64,000 nucleotides of DNA from Myrmaecium sp. VS I D KN 1 (lineage: Eukaryota > Ascomycota > Dothideomycetes > Valsariales > Valsariaceae): NCBI GenBank assembly GCA_019775845.1, contig JADQAV010000024.1:264117-328116 (forward strand), written 5' to 3'. Below the pieces are notes generated by a model. That model worked only from the letters and a program-made list of their open reading frames with translations. It did no database searches and was not told the origin of the DNA. Below are positions 23,765 through 35,546 of the stretch, in pieces (positions within the stretch are counted from its first letter, which is position 1; the number at the start of each line of letters is the position of its first letter). The position numbers and the translations under genes were made by a program.

Positions 23765-25186
23765 ATGGCTTCATTCTTCTCTAGTCCTCGCCTTGTCTTC
23801 TCCGCTGCAGCGGCTCTACGCGCAGCGCTTCTCATCTATGGTCTCTTTCAGGATGCGTACTCACCCATGAAATATACCGACATTGATTACTTCGTCTTCA
23901 CCGATGCCGCCCGCTTCCTCTCTCAGGGGCAGTCTCCATATGAGCGGGACACGTACCGCTACACGCCTCTACTAGCCTGGCTGCTCTACCCCACTACCTG
24001 GGGCCGTTTCTTCTTTCCCTTTGGCAAAGTTCTTTTCGCTGCGGGTGACATTGTCGCTGGCTGGTTGATCTACCTCATCCTCCGTTCCTCAGCGAGGATG
24101 TCGACGGAAAGAGCGTTAAAGTTCGCCAGCATCTGGCTGCTCAACCCAATGGTAGCGCAGATCAGCACTAGAGGCAGCTCGGAAGGTCTGCTATGTGCTG
24201 TTGTCATCGCATTGCTATGGTCCGTCATGCGGCGGAATATGGCACTGGCCGGCTTTCTCCTTGGATTTGCTGTACACTTCAAGATCTACCCGTTCATCTA
24301 CACCTTGACCATCGTCTTATACCTAGATGATCCAAAGTGGAGCGCTGAGGAGAACGATCCGAAGAGGCCGAGGACCATAGCCTCTCGCATCTCCGCCTTC
24401 TGCAATCCGAGTCGTGTCACTCTTGCCGTCTACAGCTTCCTTACTTTCATGACGTTGAACATCCTTATGCATGACCTGTAAGACTTTGCTGCTGACAGCA
24501 ATCGTTTGGCGCTGACCGTGCACACAGATATCGGTGGCCTTTCATTCAACACAGCTATCTCCACCATCTGACCCGCATCGATCACCGTCACAACTTCTCA
24601 CCCTACAACACCCTCCTTTACATCAACTCCTCTCCGCAGAGCCTCTCGTCGTTGCGCTTGGAATCCCTGGCTTTCATCCCGCAATTGCTGCTCAGCGTGG
24701 TGGCGATCCCTCTTGCTCTGGCTAAGAAAGATATCCCATCCACCATGCTCGCGCAAACCTTCGCTTTCGTCACCTTCAACAAAGTCTGCACGAGCCAAGT
24801 GAGCATTCTGACTCGAACCCTATTTTTACTCTGCTGATCAAGTGTAGTATTTCCTTTGGTATCTGGTCTTCCTTCCATTCTATCTCCCATCCTCTACGTT
24901 GTTGAAGAAGCCGGCAGTAGGGATTGTGGCTGGCCTCTTGTGGGTGCTTGGACAGGTGAGTCCCAGATTCTCTTCGTCGTAGACTGTCACTGATGAAGCT
25001 CAGGCGCTTTGGCTCCAGCAAGGATATCAGCTGGAGTTCCTAGGAAATTCAACGTTCGTTCCGGGTTTGTGGGTGTCCAGCCTCTTCTTCTTCCTCGTCA
25101 ACATATGGATCCTTGGCATTATCATCACGGACGTTGGCGACATGTCGACACCGCCGATAGTTACGCCTGCCTCGAAAGCGGACTAA
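23765..25186 (+). CDS. gpi14: GPI mannosyltransferase 1 (PIG-M/Gpi14)
   Basis: ER membrane enzyme that adds the first alpha-1,4-mannose to GlcN-PI from dolichol-phosphate-mannose during GPI-anchor synthesis. Exons 23765-24477, 24528-24798, 24848-24955 and 25004-25186 give 424 residues, close to the family length. The lumenal DXD-type motif is TDIDYFVF (Asp39 and Asp41). The later motif HRHNFSPYN, spliced in by the second exon, is a family hallmark. About eight to ten membrane spans are visible, and the C-terminus ends in a short polar tail. All three introns (about 50 nt) have GTAAGA or GTGAGC/GTGAGT donors. An upstream in-frame extension exists but has no family similarity, so the ATG at 23765 is chosen. 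Its partner subunit PIG-X/Pbn1 is not in the window. Confidence 0.95.
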
Positions 25187-25578
25187 AGCTCAAATACCAT
25201 TGAAGATTCCATGATACTATCGGGCCTCCCGTGTTTTGATCCTATCGTCTCTTCGCCGCTATACCTGCTTTACGATTCGAGACCAGAATGGACGCATAAG
25301 GATTGGTCTCATGATTTTTAAGGGCATCGCTGCGCCCCTATCTGCCGCCTAGGAAAAGGCTCCGGCTTACAACGAGAAAGTCTGCTGAATAATTTAGCAA
25401 ATAGAAGCTTCACAAAGATCTAGAGCATGCGTAGCGACTTACAGCATATCAGCAACGGCACACGAAGAGGATTCGACCAACCGATGTCCACCGCTAGCCA
25501 GAATGCTATCATACAGCGAACCACCAGCGTCTATCGTACACTTCCACTTCCACACGCATTTCTGATGTCCAGTACCCC
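25187..25578. other. Intergenic region between convergent genes
   Basis: The 3' flanks of Gpi14 (plus) and the Zn2Cys6 gene (minus). Nothing else seen. Confidence 0.5.
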
Positions 25579-27463
25579 TCAAATATCGAACCCTCCGCCG
25601 CACTCTCGGACCGCCCACCCCATCCACAGACGCCAATCCTCCGCATGCTCGTGCTCCCCGAGCAGGACCCAACAAGCCCGGCAGAGCGTCCGACCCCACC
25701 CCTTCATCCACCAGTATTCGTCCATCCGACAAAGCAGCGGACAGAAGTACGCGAGCACCACTACCGCGACCGGCTCCCGCCGGGCCAGCAACGCGAGGTA
25801 CTCGTCCGAGACACGGAAGAGCCAGGTGAAGATCATGCTCGTCTCCGGCAAGAAGCTCGGATCCGCCTCCAGCGCGCGCGCGTCGCTCGGCACCGACAAG
25901 CCCCTCGAGTTCCAGTAATCCAGTTCGGTGGCGCCATAGGACTGCTCCAGCCGGGTCACCGCCTCGTCGTAGACGCCGCGGACGCCCGGGTCGTCGTTGC
26001 CGCCGAGCTCGGCGAGCATGCGCCGGAGCGCGCGGAACGCGGGCACCCAGCCGCCCACCCCGCTCACGCCGGCCTCCTCCCGCGTCAGCCGCTCCGTCTC
26101 GATCTCCCCGCGCCGCGCCTTGGCGCCGCCGATGCGGAACAGCGGTCCCATCGGCCCCTTCTCCAGCGTGCCCATGCACATCTCGATCACGCTCCGGCTG
26201 CCCCGGACGAGGGAGAGCCAGTCGGCCATGCGTCCGTCCGGCGTGGCGATGAGGGCGGAGATGTCGTCGGCGCCCACGTCGTCGCCGTGGCCATCCTTGC
26301 GGCGAGGCGCGTGCGGGGACGGCATTTCCAGCCGGCCGCTGCCCCAGGCGAAGCCCACCGTGATGCTGGAGAAGACGTAGACGGGCGTGGCGTTGCGATC
26401 GGCCTCCGGACACCCCGGCGGGCCGCGGCCGATGGTCGCGAGGAGCCCCGTAGCGGCGCGGAGCGCGACCGAGTACTCGTGCAGGGCGATGCCGTGGTAC
26501 TCGCCCGCTTTGGCGAGCTGGCCGGCGCCGCGGCAGAGGTGGGTAAGGTGCAGGGCGGAAAGGCCGAGCACGCCCCGGAGCAGGAAGGGGTGCTCGAAGG
26601 CGATGGCCGGGATGCTGGTCGACCAGAGCTGCCGCAGGATCGGGTGCGGGGACATGGTGTGCACGGTGCAGGTGGTGTAGTGGTGCAGGAGGTGGAGGTG
26701 CGTCACGTTGAGTGGCAGGGGGTCGGCTGGGGAAGGGGGGATGGAGATGGAGGTAGTGGTGATGGTGGTGTCGGGGCGGCGATCGCTGGGATTTGTGGCG
26801 GTTGTACTGCTGCTGGTGCTGTCGACGAAGTAGGAGGGCGTATGGACCGCCGTTGGGTAGATGGTGTGAAGGCTCGGGAGCGTGACATCGTAAGAGTGCC
26901 GTTGAGGAGGGGTATCAAATTGAGCAGCCGGCGTTGTTGTTGTCGATGTCGTTGTCGCGGTTGTTGATGCCGGCGGCGGCGGCGGCGGGATGGCGTCGTA
27001 TCCTGGAGTCGGCAGGGACGGGTGATCGTCGTGTCGGAGCGGATACGGAGCGGAGGTCGCGGAGGCGGGAGACGTGGACGATGCTGCCGCCGAGGGGTGT
27101 GATGCGGAGGCGAAGTCGCAGCTGATGGCGTGCTTGATGCAGTTGGTGCATTCGGGACGTTCCTCGTCACACTTGGATTAAGTGAGTACGAGAGCTTTTG
27201 AACTTCTTCCTTTCTCTTTTACATTGCAGAGAATGGGATTGATTATGGGAAGGACGACATGTAGCCGTAGACTCTGATACCAGGCCACGAGCATGAAGGA
27301 CGAGGAATGAAGAGCTCCTTCCCAACTTCTTCCTTAGAAACAAAGCAACGCGAGTACGAACCTTGATCTTCCGCCGCTTGCAGTTGGCGCACCCGGTGCG
27401 AACTTTCCGATGCGTCCTGCGCGAGCGCGCGGTCGTCACGGGTTTCTTGGATGTCACCGGCAT
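25579..27463 (-). CDS. Zn2Cys6 transcription factor, UPC2/sterol-regulator-like
   Basis: Two minus-strand exons, 27463-27362 and 27171-25579, give 564 residues. The 190-nt intron splits the zinc cluster: splicing joins RRKIK to CDEERPEC and completes C25-X2-C-X6-C-X6-C-X2-C-X6-C52, the classical binuclear cluster. A Thr/Ser/Pro-rich linker (about 60-170) follows, then a C-terminal regulatory domain beginning HLHLLHHYTTCTVHTMS and FEHPFLLRGVLGLSALHLTHL. This layout is that of fungal factors annotated as sterol uptake control proteins (Upc2 type). It would act in the nucleus as a DNA-binding regulator; the targets are unknown. The next gene upstream on the same strand is an MFS drug transporter. 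Squalene synthase lies in the same window, but no direct link is shown. Confidence 0.88.
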
Positions 27464-28766
27464 ATGCGGTTGGTTTGGTCTGGTGGTGATTGGATAGTAG
27501 ATACCTACTGGTTGGGCGCAGGCGGTGGGTTAGCGTTTGATCTCGCATACTCGTCGTAGAACAGGAGTTCGGAACATCGTTTGATCAGTGAAAGCAAGGG
27601 TTTTCTCGGCCTCGAGTTGGCAGATGTAAGACGTACATACATGCGCTTCCCACCGGCCGTGACAGCCCGGTGTCCGTATACGAGTGACGTCCCTCGCGTA
27701 TTCGTTTCCCCGAGAGTGACCGACGGGAGTCGATGTGGAGTAGGTACTAAGGTACGGAAGCGTTCCGGTGCAATGGATTACGAAGGAAGAAAGACCAACA
27801 GAAAACGGAACGTGTGATTCGTGAAAACTCGGCTCTCTTCAGAACGAAGGCTTGAAGTACGAGGACTTGAGGTGGAAGGAGAGAAAGACGAAATGAACTT
27901 TTGAAAGGTCGATCGGAAGTTCCATGTACGCGGCTTTGGTGGTGGCTTAGGTTTTTGGTGCCTGACGGAAAGGCGTTTTGCCTTACCTACGGGGAAGTGG
28001 GTCGGTGGGCGCAGCCCGGACAACCTTGGAATACGAATACGAGCGCGGCTGGGATCTGAGACGGGATGTTCCGTCCTCTCTCTTCTTCATCTTCTTTTTC
28101 TTCACTACTACTCCTCCTGTGAGGCTTGAAATAAAAGAATGATAAATGAGTTGGTGTGACCCAGAAAGCTTGAACTTTTTGTCTTTTTGTTTTAGCTTAC
28201 TCTATATTCTCCCTAACATCCCATCTCTCTGGAAAAGAAATTCGATTGCAATATCCATGTATGTCCCGGTATCCCACCACCACTGCTTTTCTCTGCATGG
28301 TCCACATCTCCATGGAAAAGCCCTCGTGCTGCCACTTATCCATGGTCATGTCTTCATGCATTGGGGAAGCAGCGTCCAGCCTCTGCAGCCATCGATTCAC
28401 GAGGCACGCATAAACCTGCCCATTCATCCTTGAGACATGCGAAGGATGTCAACGCATCGAAGCATTCAGACTCCGCTTCCACATAGGATTGCCTCCAAAC
28501 CGACTCGGAACGTCTCGATGCGATGCGGAGACACTGCCTTGCCAACGCTCGCAGGCTGCTGGCAGCACTTAAGGCCTTCACCGACAGGCCAGGTCTGACG
28601 CCAAAACCGCCCATAAGGTCTTCGGCCGTGCGTCAGTATCACACATAGGTTGGCATACGGCGTTTGTTCCTCTCCAGACGAAGCAGCAAAGTTACCTCAC
28701 ATTGACGTGGTTCTCGCCGGTAACAGCCACACTAACAGCGCGCACGACAATGAAGACCCTCAGGCC
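27464..28766. other. Intergenic region, Zn2Cys6 promoter and MFS 3' flank
   Basis: No supported gene in 1.3 kb. Minus-strand ORFs near 28197-28614 have protein-like runs but no recognisable domain and no splice model. Confidence 0.45.
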
Positions 28767-30428
28767 TCAGCCTTTCACCCCGTCGCCGTCACCGTTGATG
28801 CGCACCGCCCGACGCCTTTCCGCCCTCTCCCGCCACCGACCCGCCCACCGCCACTGCACCAGCGGGCCCGCCAGGGCAACAACCTGCACCCCAGTGCAGA
28901 CAGAGAACGCAGGGCCGACGCCGAGGGCGTTTATGAGGGGCAGGATGGCGCTGGTGCCGCCCGCGGCGCAGAGGCAGCGGGCGAGGTTCAGGCTGGCGGT
29001 CGCGGCGGCGGCCCGGTCCGGGCAGAGGTCGACGAGGTAGGTGCTCACCGCCGCCGCGATCGAGACGGCCGTCCAGCCGGCGAGGAAGGTGGAGATGATT
29101 GGGATGGCGAGCGGCACCCGCCCTGGGTACTGCACTGACCAGCCGAAGAGTAGGATGGCGAGGCACTGCACCCCTGCGAAAATGGGTAGGAAGCGGAGGC
29201 GTGCTTTTTCGAGTGGGAAGCCTGGGGTGTTGGGTGCGCTTTTGGATGGGGTTGGGTCGGGGGAGGGTGGGGAGCTGGATGCGGCTGTAGCTTCGTGCTT
29301 GGCTTTAACGCGGCGGTAGTCGAAGTCTAGGAGTTTGCCGGTGATGAGAGTGCCGACAATAGAGCCGACCCCGTTGGCGAGGAAGGTCAGTCCGATCTGG
29401 ATCTCTGTGAGGCCGTAGCGGGATGCAAAAAGGGTGGACATGGCGGTGATGCTCATCTGCCAAACAGAGTAGTAGATGGCGAGGAAGGCGATGATTGGGG
29501 CGGCGTAGGGAGTAATAAGGATGCGAAGAGGCCCGAGGACGTCGATGCGCTTTCGTCTGGTCAGCAGCGGTGCTCCGTCCGCCGTCCGGTGGTAGCGGAT
29601 GCTGGTATGTTTCTGGTAGAAGAGGAGTGGATATCGAAGGAACAGGTGCGATGGTCGTCGGCTGCCGTTCGCCACAACCGATCGGAGCGTCTCCGGTAGC
29701 AGTAGTAGAAGCAGTACGAGGAACGCTCCACTGTAGATGGTCAGGAACCAAAATATCGCCCGCCAGCCCAGAGAGCCGGCAAGCGCACCGCCGATTACGG
29801 GTCCCACGGCCATGGGCACGAGCAGGCCGGCCTGGAAGAATCCCATGAAGCCGCCGCGATCGGCGCGGGTGGTGATGTCGCCGACCACGCCGGACCCGAT
29901 CGCGATGGTGCTCGCGCTGCCGGTGCTCTGGAGACATCGCAGGATCACGAGGGTCGCGTAGTTCTTCGTCTCCGCGAGGCCGATGCAGGCGCAGAAGAAG
30001 ACGATGAAGGTACAGGTGTACGCCACCCGACGGCCCTTGACGTCGGACACCGGGCCCCAGAGACTGGGCGCGATGCCCTGGAAGATGAGGTACGAGGTCA
30101 CGGTGAGGTTGACGAGTTCGGTAGAGACGTGGAGGTCGTCGGCGATCGTGGGGAGTGATGGGAAGTAGATGTTTGATGCGAAACCGGAGACTGTTTTGGG
30201 TTAGTGACGATATAATTTTAGGGTGAACTGTTCAGCCTTACAAGTTGCAGCGGTTGATACTAACAGAACGATTATTCTCTTCTGCTTCACGTCGAAGATG
30301 GTGAAGGGCTCGTCGGTGTCTGCAGCCGCCGGCCGCTCTATTGCGGGGACATCCAAGTCTGATTGCGTGTCAGGCTCTTCCATTGGCTTGTTACCTTCCG
30401 CAATTGATCGGTGGTGCTGGCAGTTCAT
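28767..30428 (-). CDS. MFS multidrug transporter, DHA1 (QDR-like)
   Basis: Proton antiporter for export of drugs or small metabolites across the plasma membrane. Exons 30428-30242 and 30190-28767 give 536 residues. The 51-nt intron (GTAAGG donor, CTAAC branch, CAG acceptor) restores the first transmembrane helix and the FASNIYFPSLPTIADDL loop seen in fungal QDR/DHA1 proteins. The DHA1 motif A follows as GPVSDVKGRR, and a GPVIGGALAG-type antiporter motif C lies near the fifth helix. Twelve hydrophobic helices are visible, with a long polar central loop (TAASSSPPSPDPTPSKSAP). The short basic tail is RRRAVRING. A shorter start at 30383 is possible. The gene lies between two Zn2Cys6 regulators on the same strand. 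Confidence 0.92.
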
Positions 30429-30936
30429 TTTAAGGACCCCATGTTGACTGTAGAATTGGTGGAGAGCTACATTTATCCTAGTAGGATGGCGTTTCCAGGA
30501 GGCGATAGCGGCCGGAGCTGACGCCGGAACTGCGGAACCGAGCAGTGGGCTGTCGGAGTTGAGAGCTCAACTCCGACGCTACCGACATCACAGCTCTACC
30601 TGGCAACAATCATGCAAAGGCCAATATCTGCTCCTTTCTTGCTCAAGTAAGTATTTCAGAAACAGGACTCACTTGCGCTAATCCTTTGTTTTGGCCGGCT
30701 ATCAGCAGTTCTTCTGACAACCACAGAAACTCTGCAGAGCGGGTAAACGATCAAGTCACTTCCCTGTCATCAGTCCAGAAGCCGAAATTTCAATGTGACC
30801 CTCCAATTTGAGAGCATGACTGAAACTGAGGACCTCATGTTCGGCGGTCATCATGTGTTCCCTGTATATAGTTAAAGGGGGCTCAAGGCAAGTACGAGGT
30901 CGGTCTCCTTCGCAAATTCAGTCGGACAGAGTTGAA
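30429..30936. promoter_or_regulatory. Promoter region of the MFS transporter
   Basis: A 508-bp gap between the TF stop and the MFS start. It contains an imperfect inverted pair, GAGTTGAGAGCTCAACTC, near 30557-30574: a perfect 18-bp palindrome that could be a regulator or hairpin site. Confidence 0.4.
30557..30574. promoter_or_regulatory. 18-bp perfect palindrome upstream of the MFS gene
   Basis: GAGTTGAGAGCTCAACTC is an inverted repeat with no spacer, about 130 bp before the MFS start codon, between the Zn2Cys6 gene and the transporter. Palindromes are one form of regulator binding site. Zn2Cys6 proteins usually prefer CGG triplets, which this lacks, so its role is open. Confidence 0.45.
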
Positions 30937-32274
30937 CTACACTCCGTGTGTACAACTCGTAACAGCGTATAGCATGGTCCCAAATTCATCAACGTCTTCC
31001 AACCACTGGTCGACCCGATTATTCCTTCTCATAATGCCAGGCTCGTCCATCCCGGCCGGAAGCGGCCACAGTTCGTCGATGGTGAGACCGCCTTCGGGCC
31101 ATTCGGCCAGGTAGACATTATAAGCGGTTTCCCAGTCGTACCGGGTCTGAGCATGCCATAAGGCTTTGCTTGCCGGTGCCGGCAGTCCGGTCAGCTCTGT
31201 GCCGAGGAACGTTGGCAGACTTTCCTGCGCGGAGAGGATGCTATCGAAGAGATACATGACATATATCGCCCTTCGCTTCGCCTCGGCTACAATCCAATCC
31301 TCCCATCGTGGACGGCTGCGCTTGGCGTCAGCAGCGCATACAAGTCCACGCCGGGTGGTTGAGGAAGCGAGCTCTTGTAGGTTCATCATTGTTTGGCGGC
31401 GCGAGTGGTCAGGAGGTTGGGCGAATTGGAAGTAGATTACCATGGCGTAAATGAGATACGCTTGATACGCTGCGAGGAGATGTGCGTCATTAAAGCTGTC
31501 TCTTGACTGAAATATATTGCCCATCGCTTGCTTTAGGACGACGGAGACAAGTCCGTCGGCGCCGGGGAGGGGCTTATCGCAGCTCCGCACCAGACTTAGA
31601 CATGTAGACAGAGGGAATCCTGGAGACAGCGCTTGCATTTGGCCGAAATGAACGAAGGGTGGTAGACCACGGCCGCGAACAGCAACCGAGGTGTAGGACT
31701 TGAGAACACGGAGTATGAAAGAGATGACGTTTGTTGGATACGTCTTGATTGATTGCCCCGGTACCGGGATGTATGGATTCAACCAGCGGTTTGAGATGGC
31801 ATCGGCGTCGATGGGACACACTAGATCAAAACGGCTAAAATCCAGAGCGCCCTGATTACTGGGATCAGTGGGACCAGCATTCACATCTCTTGATTGGAAC
31901 GGTGTTGTGGCTGCGGTTGCAGAGGCTGCTGTGACGTGAGGAGTCCCCAAAGCACGCGCCGAAGTGCTTTCAACCGAAGGATGGCGAGGAGAACTACCAG
32001 GAGTTGTAGCACCTGCAGTGATCAGAAACCGATCATGCGAAGCCAGAACGGATGGTTCGGACACGTTATACGGGCTTCTTTGGCCGCGGCTACTGACGGG
32101 AGAATCCTCGCCATCAAAAGAGCTCTCAGCACCAGAGGCCTGGGGGTAGCTGCACGGAAGATTTCGTTCACTGCATCGCGTACAAGGCCCATTCCTGCGC
32201 TCACATCTGACTTTCGTAGCAGAGCATTGTTGACAGGCTTTCTGTCGTGATTTGGAATATCTGCCGTTCCTCAT
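30937..32274 (-). CDS. Zn2Cys6 transcription factor upstream of the MFS gene
   Basis: Single exon, 445 residues from the ATG at 32274. The zinc cluster is at the N-terminus: C14-X2-C-X6-C-X6-C-X2-C-X6-C41 within ACQQCSATKVRC and GPCTRCSERNLPC, preceded by basic RYSKSRQK. A Ser/Pro/Thr-rich linker follows, then a helical C-terminal region (AYQAYLIYAMVIYFQFAQ; VAEAKRRAIYVMYLFDSIL; FLGTELTGLPAPASKALWHA) of the kind seen in fungal cluster-associated regulators. The open frame continues upstream to 32379 with a GTG only, so an upstream exon cannot be excluded. Gene order TF, MFS transporter, second TF on one strand suggests local regulation of export (inference). Confidence 0.85.
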   Translation of the reverse strand: MRNGRYSKSRQKACQQCSATKVRCERRNGPCTRCSERNLPCSYPQASGAESSFDGEDSPVSSRGQRSPYNVSEPSVLASHDRFLITAGATTPGSSPRHPSVESTSARALGTPHVTAASATAATTPFQSRDVNAGPTDPSNQGALDFSRFDLVCPIDADAISNRWLNPYIPVPGQSIKTYPTNVISFILRVLKSYTSVAVRGRGLPPFVHFGQMQALSPGFPLSTCLSLVRSCDKPLPGADGLVSVVLKQAMGNIFQSRDSFNDAHLLAAYQAYLIYAMVIYFQFAQPPDHSRRQTMMNLQELASSTTRRGLVCAADAKRSRPRWEDWIVAEAKRRAIYVMYLFDSILSAQESLPTFLGTELTGLPAPASKALWHAQTRYDWETAYNVYLAEWPEGGLTIDELWPLPAGMDEPGIMRRNNRVDQWLEDVDEFGTMLYAVTSCTHGV

Positions 32275-35200
32275 TGCTGGCTCGCGATGTATAATCCATG
32301 GAGTGTCTCGTTCGGCTGTAGGCAGTGCAGTGGTAGAAGTTTGGAAGAGGTTGTCGTCGCTAGGCTCCAAGGCTACCACTTAGTCATCCAATGCTACCTC
32401 ACGACACTACCTGAGATGCCTCGTTTCTTCCACAAGCGTCACCTATGTCGTTCCGCTGGGCATCCTCTATTGCTGTCCTCTGGATTCATGGAACTTGCTC
32501 GTTCAGCCTCTGCTAAAATAGTGAACCCCATTTATCTGTGCGCAGTTTGGTCCACACCTGGACCTCTGCTCACTAGGCTGTCAGCCGTCTAGAGAAACAA
32601 GGAAATAATTTCCCCGCGAGAATATTTGCCAGACAACACTCGCATCCGGGGTATCTATATCTTCTGCACCGTCCCCGAATGTGATTGGGGAGCAACTTCA
32701 ATACTAAGCCCCGTTTCCGCAATGTCATCACAGCATCTCCGCAACTCGTCCACAGTGAGCTTCATCAAGTCCCCTTGAATGTCGGTTGATGACCGATGAG
32801 CCTCAAAAAGCCACTACTCCGCCGCTGCTTGATATTTTGGCAGGGAAGTCGGCAGCACTATGTCCTGCGATGTCCAGAGTCTGAGCAGCTCACCCGATCT
32901 TCAGACAGTGCAAACAGGTCTCGAAGACTTGTGAATCTCGTGCGCGGACCTGGAGCTGTATGAACTTGATCTCGGTATCTCGACGCCGGATTTATCCTGC
33001 ACCGATTGCCTCGGAAGGGTATGTTTCTATAACATCATGCTTCCATGCGTCTGTGGGACCAAGCTTCGAGCCGGACGGAGAAGGCTCATCTGATGCTCTT
33101 CGAGCGGTATCGGACTCTGTGTAGCCTTTATAAGAGAAATCTTCGTCCAGTGGACATTCATGAGAGCAATGACCAAGGGCGCAACATGGCGTCAGCTCTC
33201 GGTTGAACGCAAGCCCCGAGGTCAATGGATTACGCACTTGAATCGGAGGAGCCTGAGCTTGGATCGCCTGCCTAATCCTTAAGCGACGACGTGTTCATGC
33301 GCTCGCTCGACGTGCCGACCTCTGGCTTTCTTACCGCAGAAGTTCGCTACCTGCATCTGGCCGGGGAATCTTGCACGGCAGTGCTTTGTGCAACGTATCA
33401 GAAGAATACTTCTGCGAGTTCGAGGGCGCCGAACATCTCGATAGCACAGCAGCGGTCGGTTGTGTTGTCCCGAGCCTCCCAACCGTCGTTCGTGATACGG
33501 AGCCACCGATGACGCTTACCGGTGCGCCTCCGCGCCCTTACTTAAGATGCTTGTACAATGCAGCAATAACATATCCATGCGTAACCAGTGACTAGCAAAT
33601 CGGAGATTGAACCATTGAATAATTACCTACCGGGAGGCCGAATTGGCAACCGGCCGGGAAAATCAATAGTGGAGGAGAGCTCGGCGACAGGAGTGCACCT
33701 ACCGCACTCCCATCAACCGGTCCGGGGCATGCGTCTCGCTTAATGATGAACGTGCCAAATGGTACTATCGAAATCGCGGCGGCAGGCCGAGGGCTGGATG
33801 TGGATGCTGGAAGAAGCGCGAGAAGGGGAAGAGAGACCCTTCCCCAAGATCTTGTATCACTGCTAGGGGCGTATCTATCGGCCCTACTGTTCCTGTCGAC
33901 CTCATCATCCATTGCCCAAACGGGCAGAGCTGGGGGTGGCTTAGAGAAGCACACCAAACATCCGCTGTCAGGATGCCATCCTGAGTCGGGCGAGGCGCAA
34001 ACCTTGAGGGGGACAGGTGAAACAGTATCCTGGGTGCAGCCAGCAGCATCATCAGGAGATGGCGGAAGGGCAGAGGAAGGAGGAAAGGGAAGTTCAGCAC
34101 GCTAAATCAAAGTGCCAAGTTCCGTGGCATCGACCCTCCCGCTTCTCCCTTCGCAGAATCGAACCATCCAGGCCCAAGCGCGCTCGCCAAAAGCCGCCGT
34201 GGTCAGCCAAGTCAGCCAATGGCGAGCGCAGCGGCTCCCCTCGGTCCTGTCAACGGCCGGAGTTTCCAAGCGGGCAAAGCGTCCCGGCTGCCCCTGACAG
34301 GGGAAGGCAGCTGGCAGCCCGCAAGGCTGGGCCGGGTTACACACTGGCGTCGACCTGCATCTTCTTCCAAGCCAGAGATGGCGGGAAGGGGGAGTTGCTG
34401 TTTCGAACCGGCAATGAACCTCTTCGCTTTCCCTTTCGTTTCACTTTGGAATCAGAGCATTACCCAAATCTCTGCCTCTCCACACCAGGTGGTGACCAGA
34501 AGGGATGTGTAGCGAGCGCGGCGGGTGCTAATTTAAGAAGCTGTCCATAGCTTTCTGTTCTTCCCTGAACGCACGGCACGCAGGGAGCACTGACACAGGG
34601 TGGCAGGCAAGCGAGGGCCATCTTGACTCCCCCTCCCTTCCACCTTTCCAATCGATCGAGAGACAAACACATCACAGATCATTGAGGATATCACGGCGGT
34701 CTGCTCTCAGTCAATGACCGCGCGCAGGACGGTCCTCACGTCTCTTGCCTGGCTGTTTCCTCTGTCCCGCCGAAATCGAGCTGTTCAGGGGATGCTGGAT
34801 GCGGATTAGCCCGCGCTCACCAAATCCAGAGAAGCGAGCGAGACGAAACGGACGAGAGACAGTAGCTTGCGTGCCCACTGGTGCCCTAGCCACATGGGAC
34901 GCAAAGACGCGGGATAGCGTCGTGGTCGTGCCGGGGCCCTAGGCACATCGGCCGCTACTTTATTGCTTTTTCTTTTCTTATCGACACGGGCTGGGGCGGC
35001 GGCCCTCTCGCTATATTGTATCGATACAAAGCCGTGGCAACCTGCCTGTCTCTTCTTCTCCCCCCTAGTTTCTTCTTTTCGCCCGTTTTCTTCTCGCTTT
35101 CGCTCCATTTTCCTCCGCCTTTTCTTTGCTTATTCCGCTCCTGATACCTCAGGTTTGTGACGCCTCCACGGTGGTCCAACTGACCTTGTTCACCCCGCTC

Positions 35201-35546
35201 GCATTCGCTCACTTGCCGTTGAACCCGCTCCGCCTGCCGATGATGGAGAGGGTGACCGGTGGGCTCGCCGTTACCTCCGATATTCAACGCTCTTGATATC
35301 CTCAACGCCATCCGAACTATATTTTGCTTCCTCTATTTTCATTCTAATTCTTAATGTCTTGTCCCGGTCCTGGGAACCACGCCCTTCATTTGCCTTGAAG
35401 CCAGCCAATATATACGTTCAATCTACTACCTGACATTGTCTCGGACCTGCTCTCCGTTGACTCAGATCGGCGACTTTGAACTGCTACAGTTGGCAACTTC
35501 ACAACAGTCGCACCAAAAGCTGGTGGCATCCTGGTCAGAGAAAGGA
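32275..35546. other. Large gene-poor region with decayed coding traces
   Basis: About 3.3 kb without an intact gene. A possible pseudogene on the minus strand (32655-33500) is listed separately. The remainder (33.5-34.9 kb) has only short open frames with no domain. From about 34.95 kb the sequence turns pyrimidine-rich, typical of a fungal promoter and leader for the membrane protein at 35547. Confidence 0.45.
32655..33500 (-). pseudogene. Possible decayed minus-strand gene
   Basis: A protein-like C-terminal end reads SGELLRLWTSQDIV..., then EAHRSSTDIQGDLMKLTVDE and a short tail to TAG at 32655. The frame is broken by an in-frame TAG at 32814-32816 (GAG-TAG-TGG, where one C-to-T change from CAG would explain it) and by a TGA at 32901. 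Further upstream, other frames carry protein-like stretches (for example 33237-32992). No splice model I tried rescues one continuous product. It could be a truncated transcription factor or unrelated chance coding; the family was not recognised. Confidence 0.3.

Noticed and set aside
25645-26967. 440-codon plus-strand ORF opposite the Zn2Cys6 gene
   Set aside because: Arg/His/Ala-rich shadow of a high-GC gene on the other strand.
32275-32379. N-terminal extension of the second Zn2Cys6 protein
   Set aside because: It begins at a GTG; no ATG and no splice acceptor model were found, so ATG 32274 is used.
34017-34550. 177-codon plus-strand ORF
   Set aside because: No domain; mixed basic low-complexity sequence in a gene-poor stretch.
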